A stretch of DNA of 18,327 nt from an uncultured Gemmatimonadota bacterium (GCA_946479805.1 CAMLHP010000029.1:1-18327); one strand, 5' to 3'; counted from the stretch's first letter, positions 1-7,958 are shown. Notes: generated from the letters alone by a model not told the origin. Numbers and translations: made by a program.

Positions 1-194
1 CTGAGCCAGAGTATCAGGCCGCCGAATCCGCAAATTGCGCCGAGTCCGATGCTCATCGCCAGACCCGCGTGCGGGCTGTTGATGCGGGTGGCGATGACCT
101 CACCTGCCACACATCCAAAAAACGAGGCTGCCCACGCCATGAAAGGCGTGAGCAGCCAGCCGAACACCCGAAGGAGCAGCCGGACCCACTTCAT
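1..194 (-). CDS. Small membrane protein of unknown function, 3' end outside window
   Basis: An open frame starts with ATG at 194 and reads 64 codons to the window edge without a stop. It begins MKWVRLLLRVFGWLL and has two hydrophobic stretches, roughly residues 5-27 and 44-64, the second rich in Gly, Ala and Leu (GLGAICGFGGLIL). This suggests an inner-membrane protein with at least two membrane segments. The start lies only 3 nt after the TAG stop of the upstream membrane-protein gene (198-827), so the two are probably co-transcribed and translationally coupled; no separate Shine-Dalgarno sequence is visible. I do not recognise the family. The frame choice rests on the continuous hydrophobic reading and the tight spacing, and the C-terminus is not in the window. 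Confidence 0.6.
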   Translation of the reverse strand, partial: MKWVRLLLRVFGWLLTPFMAWAASFFGCVAGEVIATRINSPHAGLAMSIGLGAICGFGGLILWL

Positions 195-197
195 CCG

Positions 198-827
198 CTA
201 GGGACGCACGCGGCCCATCGCGCTGAGGAAGGCCGCGATGATGAGGCCCGGAAGGAAGGCGACGCCGAACGTGCTGAGGTTCCAGCCCGCACCGGGAAAG
301 CCGAGGAGGATGGCCATCAAGGCCGCGGCAACCGAGGCGACCAGCACCGGCATCATGGTGCCGGCGATCGAGCCACTGCGGCCACGTGCCGTGCGATTGG
401 CGAGAATCAGCGCACCTAGCCACGGCAGGAGTGTACCGGCCATCCACCAGACAGGGTGATACCACCAGTTGCTGCCGCCGCCAATCTCGCGCCAACGATT
501 GGTCCAGACTCCCAGCGGCTGCAGCAGCGCCACGTCGACCATCATGAAAACCACGGTCGCGAAGAGGCCAATGCCCGCGGCGCCAGCGATGCCCTCGATG
601 GTGCGGGCGCCGGTCCAGATGCCCGGCAGCGCCGTCACCCCGACCAGTCCCACCAGCAGGACGATGCCGCCGAGAACCGTCTCGATGGGTGACGCAGTGA
701 ACCGGGTGATGAACGACAGGAGCACGACGATGACGCTGGTGAACAGGCCCAGCACCAGCCCGCGCCGCAACACGTGGGTCAGATGGGTGACGTCGTACTC
801 CTGCCGACCGTGAACCGCCGAAGTCAT
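198..827 (-). CDS. Six-helix membrane protein of unknown function
   Basis: This 209-residue protein has a short polar N-terminus and about six hydrophobic segments (roughly residues 22-41, 50-71, 80-103, 124-143, 153-175 and 184-203). Between helices 3 and 4 is a loop rich in Trp, Gly and Asn (GVWTNRWREIGGGSNWWYHP), probably on the outer face. It has no catalytic motif I know, and no Cys or His cluster. The ATG at 827 is preceded by a good ribosome binding site, GGGAG with 5 nt spacing (833-837). It is the first gene after the only sizeable gap in the window, so it may start its own transcription unit together with the partial membrane gene at 1-194. A transporter, chaperone or permease-like role is possible but nothing in the sequence shows it. 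Confidence 0.75.
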   Translation of the reverse strand: MTSAVHGRQEYDVTHLTHVLRRGLVLGLFTSVIVVLLSFITRFTASPIETVLGGIVLLVGLVGVTALPGIWTGARTIEGIAGAAGIGLFATVVFMMVDVALLQPLGVWTNRWREIGGGSNWWYHPVWWMAGTLLPWLGALILANRTARGRSGSIAGTMMPVLVASVAAALMAILLGFPGAGWNLSTFGVAFLPGLIIAAFLSAMGRVRP

Positions 828-859
828 GGGGTCTCCCGACCTAGGTGAGAATCTGGTTC

Positions 860-889
860 AAGATAAGACTTGACCGCCTCGCCGGCCAA
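860..889 (-). promoter_or_regulatory. Weak sigma70-like promoter candidate for the 198-827 gene
   Basis: In the 109 bp gap, read on the minus strand, TTGGCC (884-889) is followed after 18 nt by TATCTT (860-865), about 32 nt before the ATG at 827. Each hexamer matches the consensus only partly and the phylum's promoter rules are uncertain. The main support is position: this is the only gap large enough for a promoter. Confidence 0.2.
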
Positions 890-918
890 GGGTTTAACCC
901 CGACAGTGAGGTCCGGCG
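880..918. repeat. Nested inverted repeat in the only intergenic gap
   Basis: Outer arms CGCCGG (880-885) and CCGGCG (913-918) enclose a short near-perfect palindrome GGGTT-T-AACCC (890-900). It lies between the UbiA stop (937) and the ATG at 827. On the minus strand no T-run follows it, so it is not a canonical intrinsic terminator. It could be an operator or a weak RNA hairpin between the two units, or chance in GC-rich DNA. It overlaps the candidate -35 element. Confidence 0.3.
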
Positions 919-936
919 TACCAGGGATGAAACCCG

Positions 937-1866
937 CTAGGCCACCCACGCCGCCAGCACGACCAGGTCGGTGGCGGCCCACGCCGCAAGGGCCTGGTAC
1001 ATGCCGCGCTGGTGCTGGGCCGAAGACCGGGTCTCGGAAGCGCGGAACCACGGCAGCAGAACTGCGAGCCAGCAACCAAGCGCCACCGCGAGCAGTCCCC
1101 AGCGCCAGCTGGATACCGGCCACGCGCTCCGTGCGCCGGCCCACGCAAGCAGCGCGAAAGCGGCGAGCGCCGCAATAATCGCCACCATCAGGCTGCGGCG
1201 TTCACCCAGCCAGAGCGCGAAGGTCCGGTCGCCTCGGCGCTGATCCTCGTCGATCTGGTACAGCTGGGTCAGCGGATACAGGGCTGCGAACAAGGGACAG
1301 AACGCAATCAGCACAATTGCGTGAGTCGCGTCAAGCGGAATGCCGGTGCTGGCCCATCCGGCCCACGGCGTCAGCGTCCCGAAGCCCCACATGTTGATGA
1401 GCCAATCGGCGCCGGGCGTGGACTTGAGCCGCCACGGTGGCACCGAGTACAACACCGAGAGCACCAGGCAGATGGCGTAAATCAGCGCAAATGGCGCTGG
1501 CAGCAGCAGCGCCAGCGCCTGTCCCGCGAGCATCAGTCCGAGGCCGAACTGGAAGAGACGCGGAGGTGGAGGCGGCGGCCGTCGCAGGTAGGCGATGTCG
1601 CCTTCGTCGTCATCCCACGCGGAGTTGACCGCGAGGGTCCCTCCGTTGAGGCAGACCACCCACAAGAGCAGCCCCAGTGCGATGCTTCCCACCGGTGCGC
1701 CGGACCACATGCCGATGCTGCCGAGGGCGAGGAGCGCACCGAGCGCCGTATGCGCCGCCATTATGGGCCATTCGGACGGCCGGAGGTGCAGCAGGTAGTC
1801 GAAGCTGCGGCCCAGCGCCCGGTAGCCTGCAGCCCGCCCGCCCCGCCTGGTGAGTTCGGTTGTCAC
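937..1866 (-). CDS. UbiA-family membrane prenyltransferase, acceptor unknown
   Basis: This 309-residue polytopic protein has the two Asp-rich motifs of the UbiA superfamily, which transfers a polyprenyl chain from its diphosphate to an aromatic or other acceptor using Mg2+ bound by those motifs. The first is NSAWDDDEGD at residues 81-90 and the second is DEDQRRGDRT at 206-215; about eight hydrophobic helices surround them. A run of six prolines (97-102) follows the first motif. The family includes menaquinone (MenA), ubiquinone (UbiA) and chlorophyll-type enzymes. The first motif does not look like the chlorophyll synthase form I know, and no men genes are nearby, so I leave the substrate open. 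The GTG start at 1866 overlaps the coaX stop as GTGA. In-frame extension upstream runs through coaX and is rejected. It is the last gene of the long chain. Confidence 0.85.
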   Translation of the reverse strand: MTTELTRRGGRAAGYRALGRSFDYLLHLRPSEWPIMAAHTALGALLALGSIGMWSGAPVGSIALGLLLWVVCLNGGTLAVNSAWDDDEGDIAYLRRPPPPPPRLFQFGLGLMLAGQALALLLPAPFALIYAICLVLSVLYSVPPWRLKSTPGADWLINMWGFGTLTPWAGWASTGIPLDATHAIVLIAFCPLFAALYPLTQLYQIDEDQRRGDRTFALWLGERRSLMVAIIAALAAFALLAWAGARSAWPVSSWRWGLLAVALGCWLAVLLPWFRASETRSSAQHQRGMYQALAAWAATDLVVLAAWVA

Positions 1867-2642
1867 CAATTCTGACCCAGGTGCCGAGCGGCGATCCTGA
1901 GGCCCTGAAGAGTGAGGTCTGGGTGCACCGACTCGATACTTTGCGTGAGCGGCGCGATCAACGGCGCCAGCCCGCCGGTGGCCACGCAACGGACCCTGCC
2001 CGTACCGCCCCACTCGGCCCGGATTCGCCTGACGATGCCATCGACTGCGTCCGCGGTGCCAAACAGCACACCGGCCCGGATGCAGTCCTCGGTTCGGCGC
2101 CCGATCACCCGATCCGGCGCGGTGAGCTCGGTGGCAGGCAGCTTTGCCGCGCGCCGGGTCAGCTGGTCGGCGCCGGTGCGGAGCCCCGGCATGATGACAC
2201 CGCCGATGAAGCGGCCATCCGCGGTGATGCAGTCGAATGTGGTGGCGGTTCCGAAGTCGGCCACCACGGCGTCGCCCCACCCGGCCTCGAGCGCGGCGAG
2301 TACGTTGGCGATCCGGTCCGCACCCACCGTCAGTGGTTCATCCACGTCCAGCACCACCGGGAGCTTGCTCGACGGCTCCACCTGCACCGGCACCACGCCT
2401 GTGCTCGCGGTGACTCCCTCCAGAATGCTCCGGGTCACCGCGGGCGCCACCGATGCGACGCACACGGAGCGGACCTCGTTGGGCGAATGGCCCCTCTGCT
2501 CCAGGAACCCTCCGATGGTCATGGCCCATTCGTCGGGGGTTCGCTCCGGCGAGGTGGTCATGCGCCACTGCGCCGCCAGCTGGCCGCCCCGGAAGATCCC
2601 GGCGGTGATCTCGGTGTTGCCTATGTCGAGAGTGAGGAGCAT
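1863..2642 (-). CDS. coaX: Type III pantothenate kinase
   Basis: CoaX phosphorylates pantothenate with ATP, the first step of coenzyme A synthesis, in the cytoplasm. The 259-residue protein has the ASKHA-fold signatures of the type III enzyme: DIGNT at 6-10 (phosphate binding), GADRIANV at 107-114 and DFGTATTFD at 129-137, then the Gly-rich GGVIMPGL. Length matches the family (about 255-260). I chose ATG at 2642 because it gives the usual MLLTLDIGNT start. A TTG at 2666 would add eight residues and overlap the birA stop as TTGA, echoing other junctions here, so it cannot be excluded. Neither start has a strong ribosome binding site. It lies directly after birA, as in several other phyla, and its stop overlaps the prenyltransferase start. 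No other pantothenate kinase is in the window. Confidence 0.95.
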   Translation of the reverse strand: MLLTLDIGNTEITAGIFRGGQLAAQWRMTTSPERTPDEWAMTIGGFLEQRGHSPNEVRSVCVASVAPAVTRSILEGVTASTGVVPVQVEPSSKLPVVLDVDEPLTVGADRIANVLAALEAGWGDAVVADFGTATTFDCITADGRFIGGVIMPGLRTGADQLTRRAAKLPATELTAPDRVIGRRTEDCIRAGVLFGTADAVDGIVRRIRAEWGGTGRVRCVATGGLAPLIAPLTQSIESVHPDLTLQGLRIAARHLGQNW

Positions 2643-2662
2643 GCTGAACGAAGCCTCGCGTC

Positions 2663-3382
2663 TCAAGTGATGGCAAGTGCGACGCTGCCGGACGAGACCG
2701 GCGTGACCTTGCCGGAGGCGTCCTCGACCAGCAGAGCCCCTGCACCGTTGATTCCCGTGACCCGGCCCGCCCTCGGGCTCGAAATCAGCCTGCCGCGCAG
2801 CACATCACGCTGGTGCCAGGCCGAAAGTTCGTCGACGCGGAGGGGGCCGTGGGCTGCAGCGGCACGGAGGATGGCGCGTGCCACATCATCCGCCAGAGAT
2901 TCGGGGCTCCGATCATGGCCAAGTTCGGCCAGGCTGATGGCGGGCCAGGCAGCCTCTGCCGGATACGCGTTCCGCACATTCAGGCCCACGCCGACAGCCA
3001 CCCACCCGAGCCCCGAGGCGTTCCATCTTGCCTCCGACAGGACGCCCGCGAGCTTTCGCCCTCGTGCCAGGATGTCATTGGGCCACTTGAGCCCCACATC
3101 GGCCACGCCGATGGCATCGAGCACCCCAGCCAGCTCGAGCGCCACGCGCGGCACCAGCGGCTCGAGGGCGGTGGCGGACTCCGGTCTCAGCAGCGTGCTC
3201 ATCCAGAGCCCGCCGGCATCCGATTCCCACGGCCGGCCCCGAGACCCGCGACCCGCAGTCTGGTAACGTGCCGCAACCACGGTTCCCGCCGGCGCCCCTT
3301 CCTGCGCCATCGCATGGATCTCGTCCTGGGTGGAGCCCACGCTCTCACACCAGCGCACCCGCACCGCTGCAGCGACACTCAC
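2663..3382 (-). CDS. birA: Biotin--[acetyl-CoA-carboxylase] ligase, class I (no DNA-binding domain)
   Basis: The enzyme makes biotinyl-5'-AMP and transfers biotin to the lysine of biotin carboxyl carrier proteins. The 239-residue product starts directly with the catalytic domain: GSTQDE (16-21), the biotinoyl-AMP loop QTAGRGSRGR (41-50), KWPNDI (99-104) and GRKLAG (108-113), then GWVAVGVGLN, followed by a short C-terminal SH3-like domain. The winged-helix repressor domain of E. coli BirA is absent, so this is a monofunctional class I enzyme that should not repress biotin genes. It starts with GTG at 3382, which overlaps the uppP TGA (GTGA), and has no clear ribosome binding site, so it is probably translated by coupling to uppP. 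The stop lies 20 nt before the favoured coaX start. Confidence 0.95.
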   Translation of the reverse strand: MSVAAAVRVRWCESVGSTQDEIHAMAQEGAPAGTVVAARYQTAGRGSRGRPWESDAGGLWMSTLLRPESATALEPLVPRVALELAGVLDAIGVADVGLKWPNDILARGRKLAGVLSEARWNASGLGWVAVGVGLNVRNAYPAEAAWPAISLAELGHDRSPESLADDVARAILRAAAAHGPLRVDELSAWHQRDVLRGRLISSPRAGRVTGINGAGALLVEDASGKVTPVSSGSVALAIT

Positions 3383-4188
3383 AGGATCATCAGCAGCAGC
3401 GCGCCGAACGCGATGCGGTACCAGGCGAAGGGCGCGAAGCTCGAATGCGACACGAACCTGAGGAACGCACGGACCACCACCAGCGCTGAGACGAACGACG
3501 TGATGAACCCGATGGCGAACACTGGCGCATCGGCTACGGTCACCACCGATCCGCTGGACGCCAGATCATAAAGCGTTGCCGTGACCATCACGGGAATGGC
3601 AAGAAAGAACGAAAACTCGGTGGCCGCCCGGCGCGAGAGACCGAGGCAGTAGGCGCCCATGATCGTGGCGCCCGATCGCGACGTGCCGGGAATCAGCGAG
3701 AGCACCTGGGCCAGGCCGATGCCAAGCGCGGTGCGCGGGGTCACGTCTAAGGCATCGTCGACGTGGCTCTCGGGAGCGATCCGCTCGATGACAAGGATCG
3801 CAACACCACCAAGCATCAGGGCCCATGCCACAACTGCCGGGTCAAACAGGTAGTCCTTGATGTAGCCATACAGCGCAAGGCCTGCCAGGGCGGCCGGCAG
3901 AAACGCCACGAACAGCGCCAGCGCGAAGCGCCGGCTGCCCGCATCGCTCCGCAGCCGGATCACCACCGAGGCGATCCGGGCGCGGTAGAGCCAGACGATG
4001 GCGAGGATGGCGCCGAGCTGGATGAAGATCTCGAACGTCTTGGCCTTTTCGTCGGTCCAGCCCATGAGGTTGCCAGCCAGAATCAGGTGGCCGGTGGACG
4101 AAACCGGGATGAACTCGGTGATGCCCTCCACCAGCCCCAGCAGCATCGCCTGGAACTCGAGCGGCAGCCCGGCCAGCCAGTGATTCAT
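3379..4188 (-). CDS. uppP: Undecaprenyl-diphosphatase (BacA/UppP)
   Basis: This integral membrane enzyme dephosphorylates undecaprenyl diphosphate to regenerate the lipid carrier for peptidoglycan and other envelope polymers, and its overproduction gives bacitracin resistance in E. coli. The 269-residue protein shows both family signatures: EGITEFIPVSSTGH at 21-34 and PGTSRSG at 167-173, with the expected set of about eight hydrophobic helices and usual length. ATG at 4188 overlaps the bshA stop (ATGA). Its neighbours are a bacillithiol glycosyltransferase and biotin ligase, so operon membership does not point to a specialised role; it is probably the housekeeping phosphatase. Confidence 0.97.
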   Translation of the reverse strand: MNHWLAGLPLEFQAMLLGLVEGITEFIPVSSTGHLILAGNLMGWTDEKAKTFEIFIQLGAILAIVWLYRARIASVVIRLRSDAGSRRFALALFVAFLPAALAGLALYGYIKDYLFDPAVVAWALMLGGVAILVIERIAPESHVDDALDVTPRTALGIGLAQVLSLIPGTSRSGATIMGAYCLGLSRRAATEFSFFLAIPVMVTATLYDLASSGSVVTVADAPVFAIGFITSFVSALVVVRAFLRFVSHSSFAPFAWYRIAFGALLLMIL

Positions 4189-5309
4189 GCCAGCAGCTCG
4201 GCGTAGATGGCCTCGTACATGGGAACGATCCGGTCTTCGTCGAACTCGCGCGCGGCCGCAATTGCTGCGGAGCGCATCCGCTGGTGGCGGGCCGGGTCCC
4301 GGAGCAGCTCGACGGCGCGGCGAGCCATGGCCTCAACGCTTCCCACCGGCTCGAGGATTCCGGAAACGCCGTCTTCGATCACCTCGGGCAGCCCACCGGC
4401 GCGCGTGGCCACTACCGGGGCGCCGCTGGCCATGGCCTCGAGCGCCGCCAGGCCGAAGCTCTCGCTCTGCGACGGGAGCAGGAACAGGTCGGCGGCCTGC
4501 AACAGCGTGGCCACGTCATCCAGCCGACCCAGGAAGCGGATGTCCTGTTCCACGCCCAGTTCGCGCGCCTCGCGCTCGGCATCTTCCCGGTCGGGGCCGT
4601 CGCCCACCATCAGAAGCGTGGCCGGCATCGCGCTTTGCACGCGGGAAAACACCCGGATCACGTCGCGCACCCGCTTCACCTCCCGGAAGTTGGATATGTG
4701 CACCAGCACCTTGTGGCCAGCTGGCGCCACCCCAGGGCACCCGGGAGTATCGGCAGGGCGGTAGGTCTCGAGGTTCACGAAGTTGGGAATGACCCGGATG
4801 TCGCACTCGCTGCAACCGAAGGCGCGGACGGTTTCCTCCTTGAGATAGGAGGAGACGGCGGTCACGCCATCGGATTGCTCGATCGAGAAGCGAGTCATGG
4901 CATAGAAGCTCGCCTCCTGCCCCACCAGGGTGATGTCGGTGCCGTGGAGCGTGGTAAGGACCTTTATCGGATGCTCCTTGCGAAGCATTTCCCTGGCCAG
5001 GTAGGCCGTGGTGGCGTGGGGGATGGCGTAGTGCACGTGCAGCAGGTCGAGCTTCTCGCGCAGCGCCACTTCGTGCTGTTTCGATGCCAGTGCAAGGGTG
5101 TACGGAAAGTGGTCGAACAGCGGGTAGCGTCCCAGCCGGGTGTCCACCTCGTGGAACCACACCCGCTCTGTGTACCCCCGCAGCCGGAAGGGCGCTGCGT
5201 ACGTGATGAAGTGGACTTCGTGACCACGATGAGCGAGCGCAATGCCGAGCTCGGTTGCGAGCGCGCCCGATCCACCGTACGTGGGATAGCAGGTGATGCC
5301 GATCTTCAT
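4185..5309 (-). CDS. bshA: N-acetyl-alpha-D-glucosaminyl L-malate synthase BshA
   Basis: BshA is a GT4 glycosyltransferase that joins GlcNAc from UDP-GlcNAc to L-malate, the first step of bacillithiol synthesis. The 374-residue product has the subfamily N-terminus [15 protein letters not shown], which includes the GGSG nucleotide-sugar loop (12-15). It also has HVHYAIPHA (91-99), HGTDITLVG (122-130), SNFREVKR (206-213) and the GT4 donor-binding block [17 protein letters not shown] (282-298). These features fit BshA rather than a generic GT4 enzyme and the length matches. The ATG overlaps the miaA TAA by one base (TAATG), and GAGG sits 6 nt upstream. The deacetylase (BshB) and cysteine ligase (BshC) are not in the window, so the pathway must be completed elsewhere. 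Confidence 0.93.
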   Translation of the reverse strand: MKIGITCYPTYGGSGALATELGIALAHRGHEVHFITYAAPFRLRGYTERVWFHEVDTRLGRYPLFDHFPYTLALASKQHEVALREKLDLLHVHYAIPHATTAYLAREMLRKEHPIKVLTTLHGTDITLVGQEASFYAMTRFSIEQSDGVTAVSSYLKEETVRAFGCSECDIRVIPNFVNLETYRPADTPGCPGVAPAGHKVLVHISNFREVKRVRDVIRVFSRVQSAMPATLLMVGDGPDREDAEREARELGVEQDIRFLGRLDDVATLLQAADLFLLPSQSESFGLAALEAMASGAPVVATRAGGLPEVIEDGVSGILEPVGSVEAMARRAVELLRDPARHQRMRSAAIAAAREFDEDRIVPMYEAIYAELLA

Positions 5310-6241
5310 TAAGTGCCTCGGTCCTGGTCACGGCCCCAGGCGGCCGCGATTTCATTTGCCAGCGCGTCCACCGGACGCGTGGCATCGAGATTGAGCCTGG
5401 GTTCCGGCACCTGGTGCCGAAACCACGTCTCCTGCCGCTTGGCGTAGCGGCGGGTGCTGAACGCAATCGCGTCCGCCACCGACTCGCGCGGCCGCACCCC
5501 CGTGAGAGCTTCCACAGCCTCGCGGATCCCCACGCCGTCAAAACCCGGACCCGAGCCGGTCCCGGCCTCGGCCATCGCAGCGGCGACTTCCTCCAGCAAC
5601 CCCTGGCGTACCATCTCCGCCGCCCGCGCGGCGATTCGCGAGTGGAGCACGGGCCTTGGAGCGCTCAGCACCACATACCACGGACGAACGCCACCAGATG
5701 CCCGCGCTTCGCGCTGCCACCAGCTGAGGGGCCGGCCGCTCAGCAGCGCCACCTCCACTGCGCGGGTCGCGCGCTGCCTTCCGCCACCCTGGAAGCCCGG
5801 GTCGAAGCGGGCTGCCCAGCGCACCAGCTCCAGCGATTCCAGCCGGGCGAGCCAGGCGTCCAGCGAGCGGCGGCGTGCAGAATCCAGTGGCGGCTCCCTG
5901 AACAATCCCTCGGCCAGGGCCCGCACGTAGAGCCCGGTGCCCCCGACAACTACCGGCATTCGGCCGCGCTGCCGGACATCAGTCACCACGCCAGTGGCAT
6001 CCCGGGCAAACCGGCCCGCGCTGTAGCGCTCGCCCGGACGAACCACGTCGAGCAGGTGATGCAACACCTCGGCCCGCTGCCGGCTGGTTGGCTTGGCGGT
6101 GCCGACGTCGAGGCCCCGGTAAATCTGGCGCGAATCGGCTGAAATGATCTCGAGGGGCCAGTGCCGGGCCAGCGCGAGCGCCACGGCGGTCTTGCCGATG
6201 CCGGTTGGACCCACGATGACGGGGACCCTACCGGCGTCCAA
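5309..6241 (-). CDS. miaA: tRNA dimethylallyltransferase MiaA
   Basis: MiaA adds a dimethylallyl group to N6 of A37 in tRNAs that read UNN codons. The 310-residue protein has the P-loop GPTGIGKT (11-18), DSRQIYRGLDVGTAKP (36-51), GGTGLY (100-105) and QRATRAVEV (156-164), all MiaA signatures. The frame opens with TTG at 6241. An in-frame TAG lies 18 nt upstream, so no earlier start exists, and the next GTG (residue 10) is immediately before the P-loop. GGAG sits 7 nt before the TTG, which supports it. The gene overlaps the end of mutL by 14 nt; mutL-miaA is a conserved pair in many bacteria. A TTG start within an overlap suggests that output is limited and tied to mutL translation. Confidence 0.96.
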   Translation of the reverse strand: MDAGRVPVIVGPTGIGKTAVALALARHWPLEIISADSRQIYRGLDVGTAKPTSRQRAEVLHHLLDVVRPGERYSAGRFARDATGVVTDVRQRGRMPVVVGGTGLYVRALAEGLFREPPLDSARRRSLDAWLARLESLELVRWAARFDPGFQGGGRQRATRAVEVALLSGRPLSWWQREARASGGVRPWYVVLSAPRPVLHSRIAARAAEMVRQGLLEEVAAAMAEAGTGSGPGFDGVGIREAVEALTGVRPRESVADAIAFSTRRYAKRQETWFRHQVPEPRLNLDATRPVDALANEIAAAWGRDQDRGT

Positions 6242-7958
6242 ACCTGCGCTCCAGCTCTATCCTCGGAAGCTGCACGATGGTGGCCCGTCCGTGCACATCG
6301 TGCGGCGGCAGCGACGTGGCGAAGAGGCGCGCCAGCAGCGCTCGCATCTCGGCCTCGCTGATCTGGTCGCCGCCCTTGATCGCGGCGCGACAGGCAAAGG
6401 TCGCGGCGAACCGCTCCAGCCGGTTGCTCCAGCCCCCAAACCGGCCCCGTGCAAGGTCCGCCACCATTTCCCTGAACGTGGCGCCACCGTCGAACCGCGG
6501 ATGGGGCGACGGCACCGCGTGGAGGATGACCGACCGGCCTCCGAACGGCTCGCACTCGAAGCCGACCGCCTGGAGGATGTCGCCGTGCTGCTCCACAGCT
6601 TCCAGTTCCTCATCCGACAAGTCGAGAGTCATCGGCAGCAGCAGCCGCTGGGCCGGCGCCCCGGAACCCTTGAGCCGCACCATGGTGTCCTCGTAAAGCA
6701 CGCGCTCATGCGCAGAGTGCTGGTCCACGAAGACCACCGCGTCGTCGCTCTGATAGGTGATGTAGGTCTGGAACAACTGCAACAGTGATGGCTGCCGGCT
6801 GGGCGGCGCAAACTCGGCGGCGGCCTCATCCACCGCGAGCGGTACGGCAAGATCCAGGAGCTCCGCGAAGCTGGATCCGGTGCCCTTCGCCGACGCCGCG
6901 TGCGGGAATCCTCCGCTCTGCGGCGGCGCGACCGGCGCCGGCCGCCAGTCGCCGACCGGCGCCGAGGCTACCAGCTTCGATATCGCGTCGCGGGCGGCTT
7001 CCTCCACCGCGCGCTCGGCCCCCATCCTGTCTCGGAAGCGGACCTCGAGCTTGGCCGGGTGCACATTTACGTCCACGTCAGCCGGCTGGGTCTCGAGCCT
7101 GAGGAGCAGTGAGGGACGGTCGCCCGGATGGATCGCCGCGCGGTACCCGGCCTCGGCGGCGCGGACCAGGAAAGGATCCTTGAACGGCCGGCCATTGATG
7201 AACAGCTGGGTGCGGCGGCCAGTAGGGCGAGCGTCCGCAGGACGCTGCACAAAGCCGTGAACCCGGAAGCCGCCGACGGCGTATTCGACCGGGACCAGGG
7301 TGCCCGCCAGCGACTGACCCCACACCGATGCCAGCCGCTGGTCGGGAGTCTCACCTGGTGACACCGCCAGGCGGGTTGCGCCATCCAGGGTCAGTTCGAA
7401 GCCGGCCTCCGGATGCGCCACTGCGAGGGTGGACACGACGTCCACTATTGCGCGACTCTCGCTGCCGACCGATCGCAGGAACTTGCGTCGTGCGGGCGTG
7501 TTGAAGAAGAGCCCGCGTACCGTCACGGTTGTACCGCGTGCGCGGGTGTCGGCCTCGACCTGCTCCAGCCGGCCTCCGCTCACCCTCACCCTGGTCGCCA
7601 CCTCGCCATCTTCGCTGGTAAGCAGCTCGAAGCGAGACACCGAAGCTATCGCAGGAAGCGCCTCGCCCCGGAAGCCGAAGGTGCCCACGCCCACCAGGTC
7701 ACCGGCGCTCCTGATCTTGCTTGTCGCATGGCGATCGAGCGCCAGTACAGCGTCCTCCCGGCCCATCCCGTGCCCGTCGTCGCTCACCTCGATGAGGGCA
7801 CGTCCTCCCTGCTCTGCCGACACCCGGACCGCCGTGGCACCGGCGTCGAGCGCGTTCTCCACCAGTTCCTTCACGGCGCTTGCTGGACGCTCGACCACTT
7901 CCCCGGCGGCGATCTGGTCCGCGACGGGATCGGGCAGGATGGCAATGCGTCCGGGCAT
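6228..7958 (-). CDS. mutL: DNA mismatch repair protein MutL, endonuclease type
   Basis: MutL links mismatch recognition by MutS to strand removal. The 576-residue protein has the N-terminal GHKL ATPase motifs ELVENALDAGA (31-41), DDGHGM (60-65) and TFGFRGEAL (93-101), the transducer domain (about 200-325, including INGRPF), a Pro/Ala-rich linker (about 335-390) and a C-terminal dimerisation/endonuclease domain. The endonuclease metal motif DQHA(X)2E(X)4E appears as DQHSAHERVLYE (412-423), with Ala replaced by Ser. ACR is present at 522-524. The usual CPHGRP motif reads DVHGRA (554-559), so the Cys metal ligand is Asp. ATG at 7958 gives the standard MPGRIAILPDPVADQIAAGEVV-type start; a longer frame to 8042 runs into the upstream gene and is not needed. 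It lies 8 nt after the batD-E stop and overlaps miaA. Confidence 0.96.
   Translation of the reverse strand: MPGRIAILPDPVADQIAAGEVVERPASAVKELVENALDAGATAVRVSAEQGGRALIEVSDDGHGMGREDAVLALDRHATSKIRSAGDLVGVGTFGFRGEALPAIASVSRFELLTSEDGEVATRVRVSGGRLEQVEADTRARGTTVTVRGLFFNTPARRKFLRSVGSESRAIVDVVSTLAVAHPEAGFELTLDGATRLAVSPGETPDQRLASVWGQSLAGTLVPVEYAVGGFRVHGFVQRPADARPTGRRTQLFINGRPFKDPFLVRAAEAGYRAAIHPGDRPSLLLRLETQPADVDVNVHPAKLEVRFRDRMGAERAVEEAARDAISKLVASAPVGDWRPAPVAPPQSGGFPHAASAKGTGSSFAELLDLAVPLAVDEAAAEFAPPSRQPSLLQLFQTYITYQSDDAVVFVDQHSAHERVLYEDTMVRLKGSGAPAQRLLLPMTLDLSDEELEAVEQHGDILQAVGFECEPFGGRSVILHAVPSPHPRFDGGATFREMVADLARGRFGGWSNRLERFAATFACRAAIKGGDQISEAEMRALLARLFATSLPPHDVHGRATIVQLPRIELERRFGRR

Noticed and set aside
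828..936. tRNA or intrinsic terminator in the intergenic gap
   Set aside because: No acceptor pairing, T-loop consensus or cloverleaf can be drawn, and the inverted repeat is not followed by a T-run on the minus strand.
1867..2280. Upstream extension of the UbiA gene to 2280
   Set aside because: The extra residues overlap coaX entirely and are Arg/His/Gly-rich, unlike the UbiA N-terminus. GTG 1866, overlapping the coaX stop, explains the gene.
1860..3266. 468-codon open frame on the plus strand across coaX and birA
   Set aside because: It is antisense to two genes with clear motifs, encodes a low-complexity Arg/Pro/Ser-rich product without recognisable domains, and is expected from GC-rich codon usage. 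The other long plus-strand frames (for example 1012-1875, 4284-5312, 9768-11075, 10981-12045) were rejected for the same reason.
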